Both the position numbers and the translations under genes were made by a program. A model generated the notes under the pieces. It did not search any database, was not told where the DNA came from, and saw nothing but the letters and a program-made list of their open reading frames with translations. Positions 35,627 to 44,479 of a stretch of DNA of 64,000 nt are shown here, in pieces; position 1 is the first letter of the stretch, and every line of letters begins with the position of its first letter. The stretch spans positions 62,001-126,000 of the forward strand of contig CAWDOP010000002.1 of the NCBI GenBank assembly GCA_963804005.1, in the 5' to 3' direction. This DNA is from JAGXRK01 sp963804005 (GTDB lineage Bacteria; Bacteroidota; Ignavibacteria; Ignavibacteriales; Ignavibacteriaceae).

Positions 35627-36469
35627 ATGCTTTACATTTTACTTACTATACTATGCTCATCTTCAATTGCATTGATCTTAAAATATAATGCCAAAAGAAA
35701 AAATCAGCCTGTAGTGATGTTAATGGGAAATTATTTTATAGCAAGCATAATTTCCGCAACAGTTATTTTAATTAAAGGGGATGCTGAATATTCAAATGAG
35801 GCTTTATTATATGGTTTGATTCTTGGTCCAATGTTTATTGGTTCATTTTTTATTTTTGCTAAGGCCGTCGAGTTTGCTGGAACTGCATTAGCTACGGTAA
35901 GCTCACGTCTTTCGGTTGTTATTCCTGTATTTCTAGTTGTAGTTTTTTTTGGCGAAATTCCAAACACGCAAATCTACATTGGATTTTCTCTTACAATTCT
36001 GACAATCATTTTATTTTATCTTTCATTAAATCATAAGCAGAACAAAGATGGTGATAAGAAAAAATATTTATTTCTTATAGGTGTTCTTTTATTTATTGGT
36101 GTAAATGATTTTTCAATGAAGTATTTTCAGCTTCTTAGAACATCGGGGGAAGAAAGTTTTTTTGTTTACATGATTTTCACTACTGCATTTATTGTAGGCA
36201 TAGCTGTGATTTTTAAGAGAAAGATTAAAATTGAAAAATCAGAATTTTTAACAGGAATAATTCTTGGAATACCAAATTATTTCAGTACTGTATTCTTACT
36301 CGCAGCATTAAGCACACTCCCGGCAATGATAGTCTATCCTGTCATAAATATAGGAGTGATAATGGTTACTACATTAGCTGCATACTTAATATTCAAAGAA
36401 AAATTAAATTATTTCGGAATTGCCGCGCTGATATTAGGCACTGTCGCCATTATCCTCTTAGGTATTTAG
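35627..36469 (+). CDS. DMT superfamily (EamA) transporter
   Basis: 280 residues, about 10 transmembrane helices in two homologous halves, the EamA layout. The first half ends near residue 130 (GFSLTILTIILFYLSLNH); the second half carries PNYFSTVFLLAALSTLPAMI and NIGVIMVTTLAAYLIFKEKL, the conserved helix before the final GTVAIILLGI. Drug/metabolite family; substrate cannot be read from sequence. A weak stem (CTGTCT / AGACAG, 36481-36501) and a strong hairpin at 36570 follow. Confidence 0.85.
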   Translation: MLYILLTILCSSSIALILKYNAKRKNQPVVMLMGNYFIASIISATVILIKGDAEYSNEALLYGLILGPMFIGSFFIFAKAVEFAGTALATVSSRLSVVIPVFLVVVFFGEIPNTQIYIGFSLTILTIILFYLSLNHKQNKDGDKKKYLFLIGVLLFIGVNDFSMKYFQLLRTSGEESFFVYMIFTTAFIVGIAVIFKRKIKIEKSEFLTGIILGIPNYFSTVFLLAALSTLPAMIVYPVINIGVIMVTTLAAYLIFKEKLNYFGIAALILGTVAIILLGI

Positions 36470-36569
36470 TTTTGAGTGAGCTGTCTGCTTTCCGGAGACA
36501 GGAATTATGAAATTTGCATTTCCACAATTTGAAAATTTGATGTTGTGAAATAAGATCGAACACTTGGAG

Positions 36570-36605
36570 AAGAAGACACTCATTTAGAGTGTCTTCTTAA
36601 TATTA
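36570..36605 (+). terminator. Terminator between convergent genes
   Basis: 12-base perfect stem AAGAAGACACTC / GAGTGTCTTCTT (36570-36581 and 36587-36598), loop ATTTA, followed by AATATTATTTTT on the plus strand. It closes the DMT transporter unit and can also serve the minus-strand lipoprotein gene. Confidence 0.8.
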
Positions 36606-36608
36606 TTT

Positions 36609-37658
36609 TTAGAGAAGCTCAAGAATATTTGTGTTAACGTTTTTATCTTGTCTTAAACCCTTCTGTAATCCTTGAGGAGACATAGCTTCCATTCTAAAAG
36701 AGAAATTGATATTGGTTGTTGTTTTAGACTTTTGGATCACACCCTTATCAATATTAAAATAAATTTTTCCGTCAGCTATGGTTTTAGGTTTTGTAAAAGT
36801 ATATGTTACGCCGCTTTCAGTAGCTTTGTCATCACCAGTAATCTTAGATTTCACTCCTGCATTAATCACAGCAATACGATCGTCACCAAGTTTTTCAAAT
36901 CCCGAAACTTTATAAATATTTTCGTACTGAACTTGATAAACCATCAAAGTAATTGGCTGCTGTGGAATAGACCAGGATGTATCTTTAGCAACCGGTTCTG
37001 TTGGCAATACTCTGAAAATTTGCTGTGTAAGTGGTTTAATTGCATTTTGAGTAAAACTGTTTCTGAGCATGCCTTTTTCATCTGCAGTTACTGAATCAGC
37101 TATTTCTCTTAATTCAAGAAATTTATTAACAATTCTGTCAATCCTGCTAAATTCAATCAGGTTGCCCTTTTTATCAACTCTGACAATGAACGGACTTTCT
37201 GTAATAGCATAATGTTCAGCATATTGTAATTTTTGACTTGAGTCGGGGGCGACATCTGTTTTTACATAATATTTCTGACCGTTAACATCAGCATCAATTT
37301 TAATTGATTTGATTTTGATAACAATGTCAGCGACACCGTTCTCATCAATTTCGTTTACCTCCATGTCTATTATATAAGAAATTGTCTGCTGGAGTTTTGT
37401 AATAAGTGTTGTATCGGTTGAAATTGCTTGTTCATTATTCGTAATAGAACTGAAACGATATTTGAATTTATCACCTTTCTCGAACTTATATTCTAAATCG
37501 TAAATTCCATTTTCATCATCAATTTTTTCAAGTTTTAGATCTGTTGAATCGAATTGATGAACTTCGGCAGATGTTTCGGCAGGTTCATCCTTTTTATCTC
37601 CACACCCGATTGCAATGAATAAAAACAAGACGGTGAATGCCAATAATTTGTTTATCAT
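36609..37658 (-). CDS. Lipoprotein of unknown function (DUF6263-like)
   Basis: 349 residues. Lipoprotein signal with lipobox AIGC (residues 16-19). The mature part is beta-rich, with YDLEYKFEKGDKFKYRFSSI early and a threonine-rich C-terminal sheet. I recognise similarity to the DUF6263 type of FCB lipoproteins, with no known activity. It lies 9 bases downstream of the NamZ-like gene on the same strand, so it may act in the same cell-wall context. Confidence 0.7.
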   Translation of the reverse strand: MINKLLAFTVLFLFIAIGCGDKKDEPAETSAEVHQFDSTDLKLEKIDDENGIYDLEYKFEKGDKFKYRFSSITNNEQAISTDTTLITKLQQTISYIIDMEVNEIDENGVADIVIKIKSIKIDADVNGQKYYVKTDVAPDSSQKLQYAEHYAITESPFIVRVDKKGNLIEFSRIDRIVNKFLELREIADSVTADEKGMLRNSFTQNAIKPLTQQIFRVLPTEPVAKDTSWSIPQQPITLMVYQVQYENIYKVSGFEKLGDDRIAVINAGVKSKITGDDKATESGVTYTFTKPKTIADGKIYFNIDKGVIQKSKTTTNINFSFRMEAMSPQGLQKGLRQDKNVNTNILELL

Positions 37659-37667
37659 TTTTTCCTC

Positions 37668-38903
37668 TTAATAAAGTAAATATTTAATTCGTTTTTTTTC
37701 AAACTTAACTAAGTCTTTTTGCCATGATGCAATAATTTTATCCGGTGCCATTTTGTTTTGTAATTGCTTTTGCAAAATATCACTTCCGGCAAGTTTATTG
37801 AATGATTCATTAAACTTTATTTTATCTCCATATAAATTAATAACAACATATAATAGTTTTACTCCGAATTTAACTGTCTCAAATTTTATAGGATCGGTAA
37901 TTTTGATTTTAATTCCGTAACAGGATTCATTTTCGAACTTCGGATTTTTTGCCATTCCCACAATTTCTTCCGGGATGAATACAACTGACTGAAATTCAGC
38001 ACCCTCAATCTTTAATAGATTTAACTTTAGAATTATATCCTCTGCATTAAAAAATGGAGCACCGATTTGCAAGATAGGAAATCTTGTTCCTCTGCCGTCC
38101 GAAATATTTGTCCCTTGAAGTAAGCACGTACCCGGATATACTAATGCAGTTTGTAAAGAGGTTATATTGGGAGAAGGTGGATTCCATTTTGAATAAAAAT
38201 CATTTGGAATTTCCCGTTTCCAGTTTTTGCATCGGATAACTTTTAGAGAAATATTTTTCCATGATGATATTAATTTTTCTCCAATAAAATAATTTGCAAG
38301 TTCACCAACCGTCATACCATAAGCTATAGGAATTTTAGCAACGCCAACAAAAGATTTGAATTTATTATCCAACACAGGTCCATCGACATAGTTACCGCCG
38401 ATTGGATTTGGTCGATCAAGAATGATTACCGGAATATTAAAATCACCTGCAGCCTCCAAAACATTATACATTGTAGAAATATATGTATAAAATCTTGCAC
38501 CAATATCCTGAATATCAAATATCAGTAAATTAACATTATTAAGATTTTCTTTTGATGGCTTTCTATCCTTACCATAAAGTGAAATGATTGAAATATTTTT
38601 GTAAAGATTTTTTTTATAATCAATTACTTTTCCATCTTCTTCAATACCTTTAAAGCCATGTTCAGGTGTAAAGATTGCCGTTACTTCAAAATCTTTTTGA
38701 TTCAGAAGGGCATCCACTAAATGCGTTCTGTTTGATAGTAGAGATGAATGATTACAAACAACTCCAACCTTTCTACCACTAAGGAGATTAAGATTTTCAG
38801 AAATCAATAAGTCTGCACCAGTAATAATTTGAGCATCAATCCTTATGGATAAAAAGAAAACAGAAAAGAGAATTAAGAAAATGTACAAGTGATTAATTTT
38901 CAT
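37668..38903 (-). CDS. DUF1343 protein, NamZ-like exo-beta-N-acetylmuramidase
   Basis: 411 residues with a signal peptide. DUF1343 motifs: GRKVGVVCNHSSLLSNRTHL (residues 43-62), FTPEHGFKG (90s), DIQDIGARFYTYISTMYNVL (130s) and DRPNPIGGNYVDGPVLD (160s). Characterised members remove terminal MurNAc from peptidoglycan fragments (GH171), so the product is expected in the periplasm for wall recycling. The lytic transglycosylase in this window would produce related fragments. Followed after 9 bases by the lipoprotein gene. Confidence 0.88.
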   Translation of the reverse strand: MKINHLYIFLILFSVFFLSIRIDAQIITGADLLISENLNLLSGRKVGVVCNHSSLLSNRTHLVDALLNQKDFEVTAIFTPEHGFKGIEEDGKVIDYKKNLYKNISIISLYGKDRKPSKENLNNVNLLIFDIQDIGARFYTYISTMYNVLEAAGDFNIPVIILDRPNPIGGNYVDGPVLDNKFKSFVGVAKIPIAYGMTVGELANYFIGEKLISSWKNISLKVIRCKNWKREIPNDFYSKWNPPSPNITSLQTALVYPGTCLLQGTNISDGRGTRFPILQIGAPFFNAEDIILKLNLLKIEGAEFQSVVFIPEEIVGMAKNPKFENESCYGIKIKITDPIKFETVKFGVKLLYVVINLYGDKIKFNESFNKLAGSDILQKQLQNKMAPDKIIASWQKDLVKFEKKRIKYLLY

Positions 38904-38923
38904 TTTACTTTACTTCCATTTAA

Positions 38924-38948
38924 AAAACAACCTCCTAAGAGGTCGTTT
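38924..38948 (-). terminator. Terminator after ndk
   Basis: On the minus strand AAACGACCTC (38948-38939) pairs with GAGGTTGTTT (38934-38925), one G-T pair, loop TTAG, ending in a T run. It lies 100 bases after ndk and just before the NamZ-like gene. Confidence 0.7.
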
Positions 38949-38960
38949 CAAATTTAATTT

Positions 38961-39036
38961 TGTCACTTCGAGAAAAGAGAGAAGACAGATATATTCTACA
39001 GATTTCTTACTCAAATAAACCTGTCTGTCGAATGAC
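38961..39036. repeat. Degenerate inverted repeat of the GTCA-TTCGA type
   Basis: GTCACTTCGA (38962-38971) and TCGAATGAC (39028-39036) flank about 57 bases that include an AGATTTCTTACTC-like element. The layout resembles the GTCATTTCGA..TCGAAATGAC dispersed repeat common in Bacteroidetes. A further TCGAATGACGAA occurs near 15788. Confidence 0.45.
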
Positions 39037-39047
39037 GTTATAGAAAA

Positions 39048-39479
39048 TTATCCTGGATAATTTTCAATCAACTCTTTACTTCTAAAAAAGAAAGCTATTT
39101 CAATCTCAGCATTCTCATTTGAATCCGAGCCGTGTACAGCATTAAAGGATTTACTTTTTGCATATAATTTTCTGACCGTTCCGTTAGCAGCTTCTGCAGG
39201 ATCGGTGGCACCAATTAACTTTCTGTAATCATCAACCGCATTTTCTTTTTCTAATGCAATTGGAATACAAGGACCAGAAGTCATAAAATCAACAAGTTCA
39301 TTATAGAATGGTCTTTCTTTATGAACTTCATAAAATGCCTTGGCGGCTTCAGTTGTAAGCTGAATCATCTTCATTGCTTTAATTTTAAAGCCGGCCTTTG
39401 TAATCATAGAAATAATTTCACCGATGTAATTGTCTCTTACTGCATCGGGTTTAATTATTGCAAGTGTTTTATTGTTCAA
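39048..39479 (-). CDS. ndk: Nucleoside diphosphate kinase
   Basis: About 143 residues when started at TTG 39479, which follows AAGGAG by six bases; longer in-frame starts upstream would place this ribosome site inside the protein. Motifs: TLAIIKPDAVRDNYIGEIIS at the N-terminus, and NAVHGSDS with the catalytic His that carries phosphate between nucleotides. Normal length. It follows sucD by 28 bases; pairing with succinyl-CoA synthetase fits conversion of the NTP made there. Ends with a terminator. Confidence 0.94.
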   Translation of the reverse strand: MNNKTLAIIKPDAVRDNYIGEIISMITKAGFKIKAMKMIQLTTEAAKAFYEVHKERPFYNELVDFMTSGPCIPIALEKENAVDDYRKLIGATDPAEAANGTVRKLYAKSKSFNAVHGSDSNENAEIEIAFFFRSKELIENYPG

Positions 39480-39507
39480 ATTATTCTCCTTATTCGAGCG
39501 TAACAAA

Positions 39508-40536
39508 TTATCTTTTTGATTTTGATACTTTCTTCTTTGCTATTGCTTTCTTTGCTTTACTTTTTACTCGTTTAACCAATTTTTTCTTGCTGCTTTTTCC
39601 TGCTTTACCTTTTGATTTAAGTGGGCTCACCTTTTTCTTCTTTTGAATTTGTTTTTTCTTTTTCAAGCTTTCAATTGCTTTAATCATTGTGTTTCCCATT
39701 TCAGCAGGACTTTCAACAACTTTAATTCCGGCTTTGCGCATGGCTTCCATTTTTTCTGCAGCTGTTCCTTTACCGCCTGAAATAATTGCTCCAGCGTGTC
39801 CCATTCTTCTTCCGGGAGGTGCGGTTCTTCCAGCAATAAATCCAACTACAGGTTTCTTAACATTCTTCTTAATAAACTCAGCAGCTTCTTCTTCAGCGCT
39901 TCCACCAATTTCACCAATCATTACTATTCCATCAGTTCCAGGATCTTCACTAAATAATTTTATTATATCAACAAAGTTTGAACCTATAATGGGATCACCA
40001 CCGATTCCAACACAGGTTGATTGTCCCAAGCCAACATCTGTAAGTTGTTTTACTGCTTCATAAGTTAACGTTCCACTACGTGAAACAACACCAATGTTTC
40101 CTTTTTTGTGGATGAAGCCAGGCATAATTCCTACCTTTGCCATTCCAGGCGAAATAACTCCCGGGCAATTAGGACCAACTAAAACAACATCTTTATTATT
40201 TATTGCATTGTAAACTTTTATCATATCATTTGCAGGAATACCTTCAGAAATACAAACGATAACTTTTATTCCTGCTGAAACTGCTTCAAGAATTGCATCA
40301 GCGGCAAATGCCGGAGGAACAAAAATTATAGATGTATTTGCTTTCGTTTCTTTTACGGCATCCTTAACAATGTTAAAAACAGGAACGCCGAGATGCTTTG
40401 TTTCGCCTTTACCCGGAGTTACTCCTGCCACTACTTTGGTTCCGTAATCAATCATTTGTTCTGTGTGAAAGGAACCTTCGCCGCCGGTAATTCCCTGAAC
40501 TAAAAGACGAGTTTTTTTATCAATTATAATTGCCAT
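39508..40536 (-). CDS. sucD: Succinyl-CoA synthetase alpha subunit with long basic C-terminal tail
   Basis: Started at ATG 40536 (AAAGGA upstream); the earlier in-frame start at 40572 sits in the promoter. About 342 residues against the usual 290. CoA-binding motif VQGITGGEGSFHTEQM (residues 15-30); LVGPNCPGVISPG; the phosphohistidine loop GRRMGHAGAIISGGKGTA (His about 243). It makes succinate and ATP or GTP from succinyl-CoA; sucC is not in the window. The extra last 50 residues are Lys-rich (25 Lys and 2 Arg of 51) with Ser, Ala and Val, like histone H1 tails. The frame is intact, so this is a real extension and not a frameshift. Confidence 0.92.
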   Translation of the reverse strand: MAIIIDKKTRLLVQGITGGEGSFHTEQMIDYGTKVVAGVTPGKGETKHLGVPVFNIVKDAVKETKANTSIIFVPPAFAADAILEAVSAGIKVIVCISEGIPANDMIKVYNAINNKDVVLVGPNCPGVISPGMAKVGIMPGFIHKKGNIGVVSRSGTLTYEAVKQLTDVGLGQSTCVGIGGDPIIGSNFVDIIKLFSEDPGTDGIVMIGEIGGSAEEEAAEFIKKNVKKPVVGFIAGRTAPPGRRMGHAGAIISGGKGTAAEKMEAMRKAGIKVVESPAEMGNTMIKAIESLKKKKQIQKKKKVSPLKSKGKAGKSSKKKLVKRVKSKAKKAIAKKKVSKSKR

Positions 40537-40569
40537 AAATAATCCTTTAACTGTATTGAATTTTGTGGA

Positions 40570-40600
40570 CAAAAATAAGGAAATTCTTTGGAAGTATAAA
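40570..40600 (-). promoter_or_regulatory. Promoter candidate for sucD-ndk
   Basis: Minus-strand TTTA (40600-40597), 19 bases, then TATTTTTG (40577-40570), a full match to TAnnTTTG at -7 and 3 of 4 at -33. The start point would be near 40563, supporting the ATG at 40536. Confidence 0.5.
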
Positions 40601-40758
40601 CCTGATTTATAATGATAAATGTTGAATGCTCAATGTTAAATGGATTATTAGTAGGAATTCACATACAATTCCGTGGCATAGTGACTTTCAGTCAAGATGA
40701 GACAGTGACAACCTTCCACAGTCTTCAATAATAAATTTTATATACTATACTCTTTCAC

Positions 40759-42082
40759 TTAATTTCTTGTCCCAATAAATATTTTACCTATTGTTCCTGC
40801 TGCACCAACTGCAAATATTTTCCCGTTAGTTAAGTACACACCGTAAAATGCACTGTTGGGTTGGTTTAAGTCATAAGAATAGTCTTTCCAATCTACACCG
40901 TTGAAATGTAGTAATGTAAATCCATCCCCAACTGCAACAATTTCTCCAGTCAATTTATCCGCTCTGATTCGTTCTAAAATACCAGGGGCTTGCTGTAGTA
41001 TTTCTGAGAGTATACCATTTAAGTATCTATAATTTTTAGAACCACCTATGAAATAATCGCTTTGGTTCCATCCGAAAACAGTTCTAAATAATGTCGTGTT
41101 GTAATTCAGACCTGATAATAGGTTCCAATTTATCCCATTAAATTCTAAAGCTAAGCTTGGAGTGCTTAAAGCACTGCCACAAGCAAGTATAAAATTGCCT
41201 GATGTACCATAAATATCTGTAATTGGAATGCTGCTCGGGTTTTCATATACAACACTTGCCTTACTTCCATCCCAACGGATGATTTTCCCCCAGGCATTTC
41301 CCAGGTACAAATTGCTACTGCTTGTTCCCCATATGAGTGTAGGGATTATTATAAAAAGTACACTATCTTTTATAGTTAGTGTCCATTTGTTTAGTTAATC
41401 TATCCTATTCCAATTAATTCCATCACACTTCCAACACCACCACCAACAGCCCAGACTATCGTTTTATAAAATCCATATATGCATTACACCTCCTATCTTT
41501 TTATCATGGTATCCATTCACTACCATTCCATTTTATTACTCCATAAGCTGTATCGTTTATCCTTACTGTTCCAACAGCCCAAACATTATTTTCATCTGTT
41601 CCCCAAACATCGTATAGTGCATTCTGCCAGATCGCCTATTGTATATTCCTGCCACGTGTAGTTGTGGCTTGTTGGGCGCAAGTGTTCTTGCTGTTACCGT
41701 GTTGCTTGTGTCTTTTAGCTCTCCAAGGCTATCTACTCTTACTGCAAAGTAAGTGTAAGTTGTATCAAGCAATAGTCCAGCTCCGTTGTCATCATCTATT
41801 ATTGTTGTGTCTTTTACAAGAATTGGATAATCTGCAATTACGGTTGTTGTAAACCGTTAAATTCTCTTAAAAATCTTATTGAAGACTTAAGGTTGTTGGC
41901 TGTTGACTGATTATTTAAGTGTTATACTTCGGTGTGTTATGCTTTCTACAGAAACAGTTATGGTGTCTTTAACAACGGTGGTGGCGGAGGATCGGCGGTT
42001 CGGTTGTGTCGCAGGAGCATAAGTTCAAGAGCAATCCACCTAGGGCGAACAAGTTCAAGAGGAAAAAAAGATTTTTTTTCAT
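40759..42082 (-). pseudogene. Decayed lipoprotein gene with fibronectin-III and propeller-like segments
   Basis: On the minus strand the pieces of one protein appear in order but in different frames. A start MKKNLFF at 42082 is followed out of frame by a lipobox-like LLLNLCSCDTTEPP. Then come fibronectin-III-like pieces (DTITVSVESITHRSITLK; YTYFAVRVDSLGELKDTSNT), then TSHNYTWQEYTIGDLA in the next frame, then DVWGTDENNVWAVGTV and IKWNGSEWIP ending in TGA, then IVWAVGGGVGSVM. The last piece stays open to 40759 as a 183-residue propeller-like segment (IWGTSSSNLYLGNAWGKIIR). At least five frame changes or stops are needed. The intact ancestor would be a surface lipoprotein. The 186 bases downstream (40573-40758) show nothing else. 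Confidence 0.75.
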
Positions 42083-42163
42083 TTGTATGCCTAGCCTAGA
42101 AAATGCTCGTAGAATAAAAATTAATTCGTTGTAGCAAAGTGACAATTAAATTAGTTTGAATTA

Positions 42164-42772
42164 TCATACAATCCATTGCTGCCTGAAATTAAATATATCC
42201 TGAATAAACGCTGAACAAACGTAAAGGAAGAAAGTAATAATTTCAAGAAATAAGCATGTCAGAACTAAATCATTTTTATAGCCAATCAAATGTATAACTT
42301 CTGTCGAGCCCATTTGAAAGGGTTCCTCTTCAACAAAAGCGAATCCAAGATTCTTGTACCATTCCAACGCTTTTATATTTTGTTTCATCACACCAAGCCA
42401 GACTTTATCAAATTGTTTTGTTTCGGCGATTCTGTATGCTTCATTAAGTAATATTTTACCCAGACCAAAATCTTGAAAATTCGGAAGGACGTATAAAGAT
42501 GAAATATAAAATTTCTTGTTTGTATGGTCTTCAAATAATTTCATCCAACCGGCGGGAACAGAATTAACTTCTGCAAGAATTCCTTTTGAAAATGGATCGT
42601 TTAAAATTTCGGTTAATTTATCTTCATTATAAAATTTTTCGAAGTGTGAAAGAATATCTTTTTCTGGTATAAACGAGTAAGTGTTTTTCCAGGATGTAAG
42701 TAAAATATCCTTAACTATGGGAAAATCTTCTTTAGTCCAACTTCTTAGAGAGATACTATTATGTGATTTCAT
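42164..42772 (-). CDS. GNAT-family N-acetyltransferase
   Basis: 202 residues. The acetyl-CoA-binding motif A is visible as LYVLPNFQDFGLGKILLNEA (about residues 93-112), followed by NIKALEWYKNLGFAFVEEEP (motif B). Acceptor unknown. The start overlaps the gatA stop by 14 bases, implying coupling. The last 35 residues (from about NDLVLTCLF) are hydrophobic and do not belong to the GNAT fold; they may be a membrane tail or the result of a late frameshift. Confidence 0.82.
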   Translation of the reverse strand: MKSHNSISLRSWTKEDFPIVKDILLTSWKNTYSFIPEKDILSHFEKFYNEDKLTEILNDPFSKGILAEVNSVPAGWMKLFEDHTNKKFYISSLYVLPNFQDFGLGKILLNEAYRIAETKQFDKVWLGVMKQNIKALEWYKNLGFAFVEEEPFQMGSTEVIHLIGYKNDLVLTCLFLEIITFFLYVCSAFIQDIFNFRQQWIV

Positions 42773-44183
42773 TTTGCAAATGCATTCCTAACTGAAATAT
42801 TTTTTCTTCCTCAAAACAGTTGGATAAAATCTGCATTCCAATTGGTAATCCATTAGCAGATTTTCCAATAGGAATATTCATACCTGGAATTCCCGCCAGA
42901 TTTGCTGATACAGTATAAATATCACTTAAATACATCTGAAGCGAATCACCTGATTTTTCTCCAAGCTTAAACGCAGTAGTAGGAGTTGTAGGAGTTATTA
43001 AAATATCAACTTGCGAAAAAGCTTTATCAAAATCCTGTTTAATGAGTCTTCTAACTTTTTGTGCTTTGCGGTAATATGCATCATAATAACCTGCCGAGAG
43101 AACATACGTACCAAGCATAATTCTGCGTTTAACTTCTTCACCAAAACCTTCTGTTCTTGAATTAATATACATATCCAATAAATCTTTATCCTGAGCAGAA
43201 CGATGACCGTATCTTGCTCCGTCATATCTTGCAAGATTTGATGAAGCTTCTGCTGTTGCAAGAATATAGTATGCTGCAATTGTAAACTCTGTTAATGGCA
43301 GGGAAACTTCTTGTATTTTAAAACCTTTTTCTTTCAGGTTTGAAATTATATTTTGGATTTTATCATTTATTTCAGGATCTAATCCTTTGCCAAAATATTC
43401 TTTTGGAATGCCAATCTTCAAGGAAGTTATATCTTGATGGAATTCTGAATAATTTATTTGATTTGATTTGTAAGAAGTTGAATCTTTTTCATCCCAACCG
43501 GCAATTACTTCAAGAACTGTAGCGATATCTTCCACATTATTCGCAAAAGGTCCGATTGAATCAAAAGAAGATGCATAAGCAGTTAAACCATAACGTGAAA
43601 CTAATCCATAAGTTGGTTTTAATCCATACACACCACAAAATGCTGCGGGCTGCCTGATGGAACCACCTGTATCTGTCCCGATTGCTACGTCACATAAATT
43701 AGCAGCAACTGCTACGGCAGAGCCGCCGCTTGAACCGCCCGGAACGTGTTCAATATTGTGAGGATTTAATACCGGACCAAAATATGAATTCTCATTTGAT
43801 GAACCCATTGCAAATTCATCGCAATTTGTTTTACCGATGATGATTGCATCTTCATCAATTAATTTTTGAACAGCTGTTGCTGTGTAAAGTGAAGTAAAAT
43901 TTTTTAAGATATTAGAAGAGCAGGTGAGGGGATGATCTTTATAAGCCAGAAGGTCTTTTATTGCGATTACCATTCCGGCAAGTTTGCCATAATTACCTGA
44001 TTGAATTTTAAGTTCAACTTCTTTGGTTCTCTGTTTTGCTTCTTCATCAAAAACAAAATTGAATGCGTTGAGCTTTTTTTTCTTTTCTATTGATAAAAGA
44101 AAATCATTTACGTTTTGAACTAAACTGAGTTCACCCGTTTTAATTTTATCTATTTTTTCAGAATGATTTTTATATGCTTGCAA
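42759..44183 (-). CDS. gatA: Asp/Glu-tRNA amidotransferase subunit A
   Basis: 474 residues, amidase-signature family. Catalytic Ser-cisSer-Lys: Lys in GMVIAIKDLLAYKDHPLT (about 76), and the two serines in GTDTGGSIRQPAAFCG after VPGGSSGGSAVAVAANLCDV. It hydrolyses glutamine to supply ammonia for transamidating misacylated tRNA. As glnS is present in the window, GatCAB here is probably used for Asn-tRNA. gatB and gatC are not nearby. Preceded on the minus strand by the terminator of the purine unit, so it has its own promoter. Confidence 0.94.
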   Translation of the reverse strand: MQAYKNHSEKIDKIKTGELSLVQNVNDFLLSIEKKKKLNAFNFVFDEEAKQRTKEVELKIQSGNYGKLAGMVIAIKDLLAYKDHPLTCSSNILKNFTSLYTATAVQKLIDEDAIIIGKTNCDEFAMGSSNENSYFGPVLNPHNIEHVPGGSSGGSAVAVAANLCDVAIGTDTGGSIRQPAAFCGVYGLKPTYGLVSRYGLTAYASSFDSIGPFANNVEDIATVLEVIAGWDEKDSTSYKSNQINYSEFHQDITSLKIGIPKEYFGKGLDPEINDKIQNIISNLKEKGFKIQEVSLPLTEFTIAAYYILATAEASSNLARYDGARYGHRSAQDKDLLDMYINSRTEGFGEEVKRRIMLGTYVLSAGYYDAYYRKAQKVRRLIKQDFDKAFSQVDILITPTTPTTAFKLGEKSGDSLQMYLSDIYTVSANLAGIPGMNIPIGKSANGLPIGMQILSNCFEEEKIFQLGMHLQNEIT

Positions 44184-44205
44184 TTCATTGCCTCGAAGTA
44201 ATCAA

Positions 44206-44235
44206 TAAAAAACCGTTCCTGATGAGAAACGGTTT
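44206..44235 (-). terminator. Terminator of the purC-like to tatA unit
   Basis: Minus-strand AAACCGTT (44235-44228) and AACGGTTT (44217-44210) form an 8-base stem with a 10-base loop, followed by a run of T. It lies 29 bases after tatA and separates that unit from gatA. Confidence 0.88.
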
Positions 44236-44263
44236 AAGTGAAAATAATATTCAATAGATAATA

Positions 44264-44470
44264 CTATTTCTTTTCATCAGTTTTTTTAATTTCTTCGTCG
44301 GTCTTTTTTAATTCATCTTCAACATCTTTCAATGACTTCTTGAACTCTTTCATTCCTTTTCCAAGTCCTTGAGCGAGTTCAGGTATTTTCTTTGCACCAA
44401 ACAGAAGAAGTACTACAAGCAATATCAGAATTATTTCACCGGCGCCTAAATTCCCTATAAATGCTAACAT
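44264..44470 (-). CDS. tatA: Sec-independent translocase subunit TatA/TatE
   Basis: 68 residues: a single N-terminal transmembrane helix (GEIILILLVVLLLFG), the FGAKKIPELA hinge, an amphipathic helix (GLGKGMKEFKKSLKDVEDEL) and a charged tail. This is the TatA layout. It builds the pore for folded-protein export. tatC is not adjacent. It is the last gene of the psd-pssA-purSQ unit. Confidence 0.93.
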   Translation of the reverse strand: MLAFIGNLGAGEIILILLVVLLLFGAKKIPELAQGLGKGMKEFKKSLKDVEDELKKTDEEIKKTDEKK

Positions 44471-44479
44471 ATCATCACC

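Noticed and set aside
39689..40063. 124-residue plus-strand frame opposite sucD
   Set aside because: Proline- and serine-rich antisense of conserved sucD sequence; no start signal or family.
40537..40572. Longer N-terminus for sucD starting at 40572
   Set aside because: It adds residues no SucD has, and the codons overlap the TATTTTTG promoter element; the AAAGGA site supports ATG 40536.
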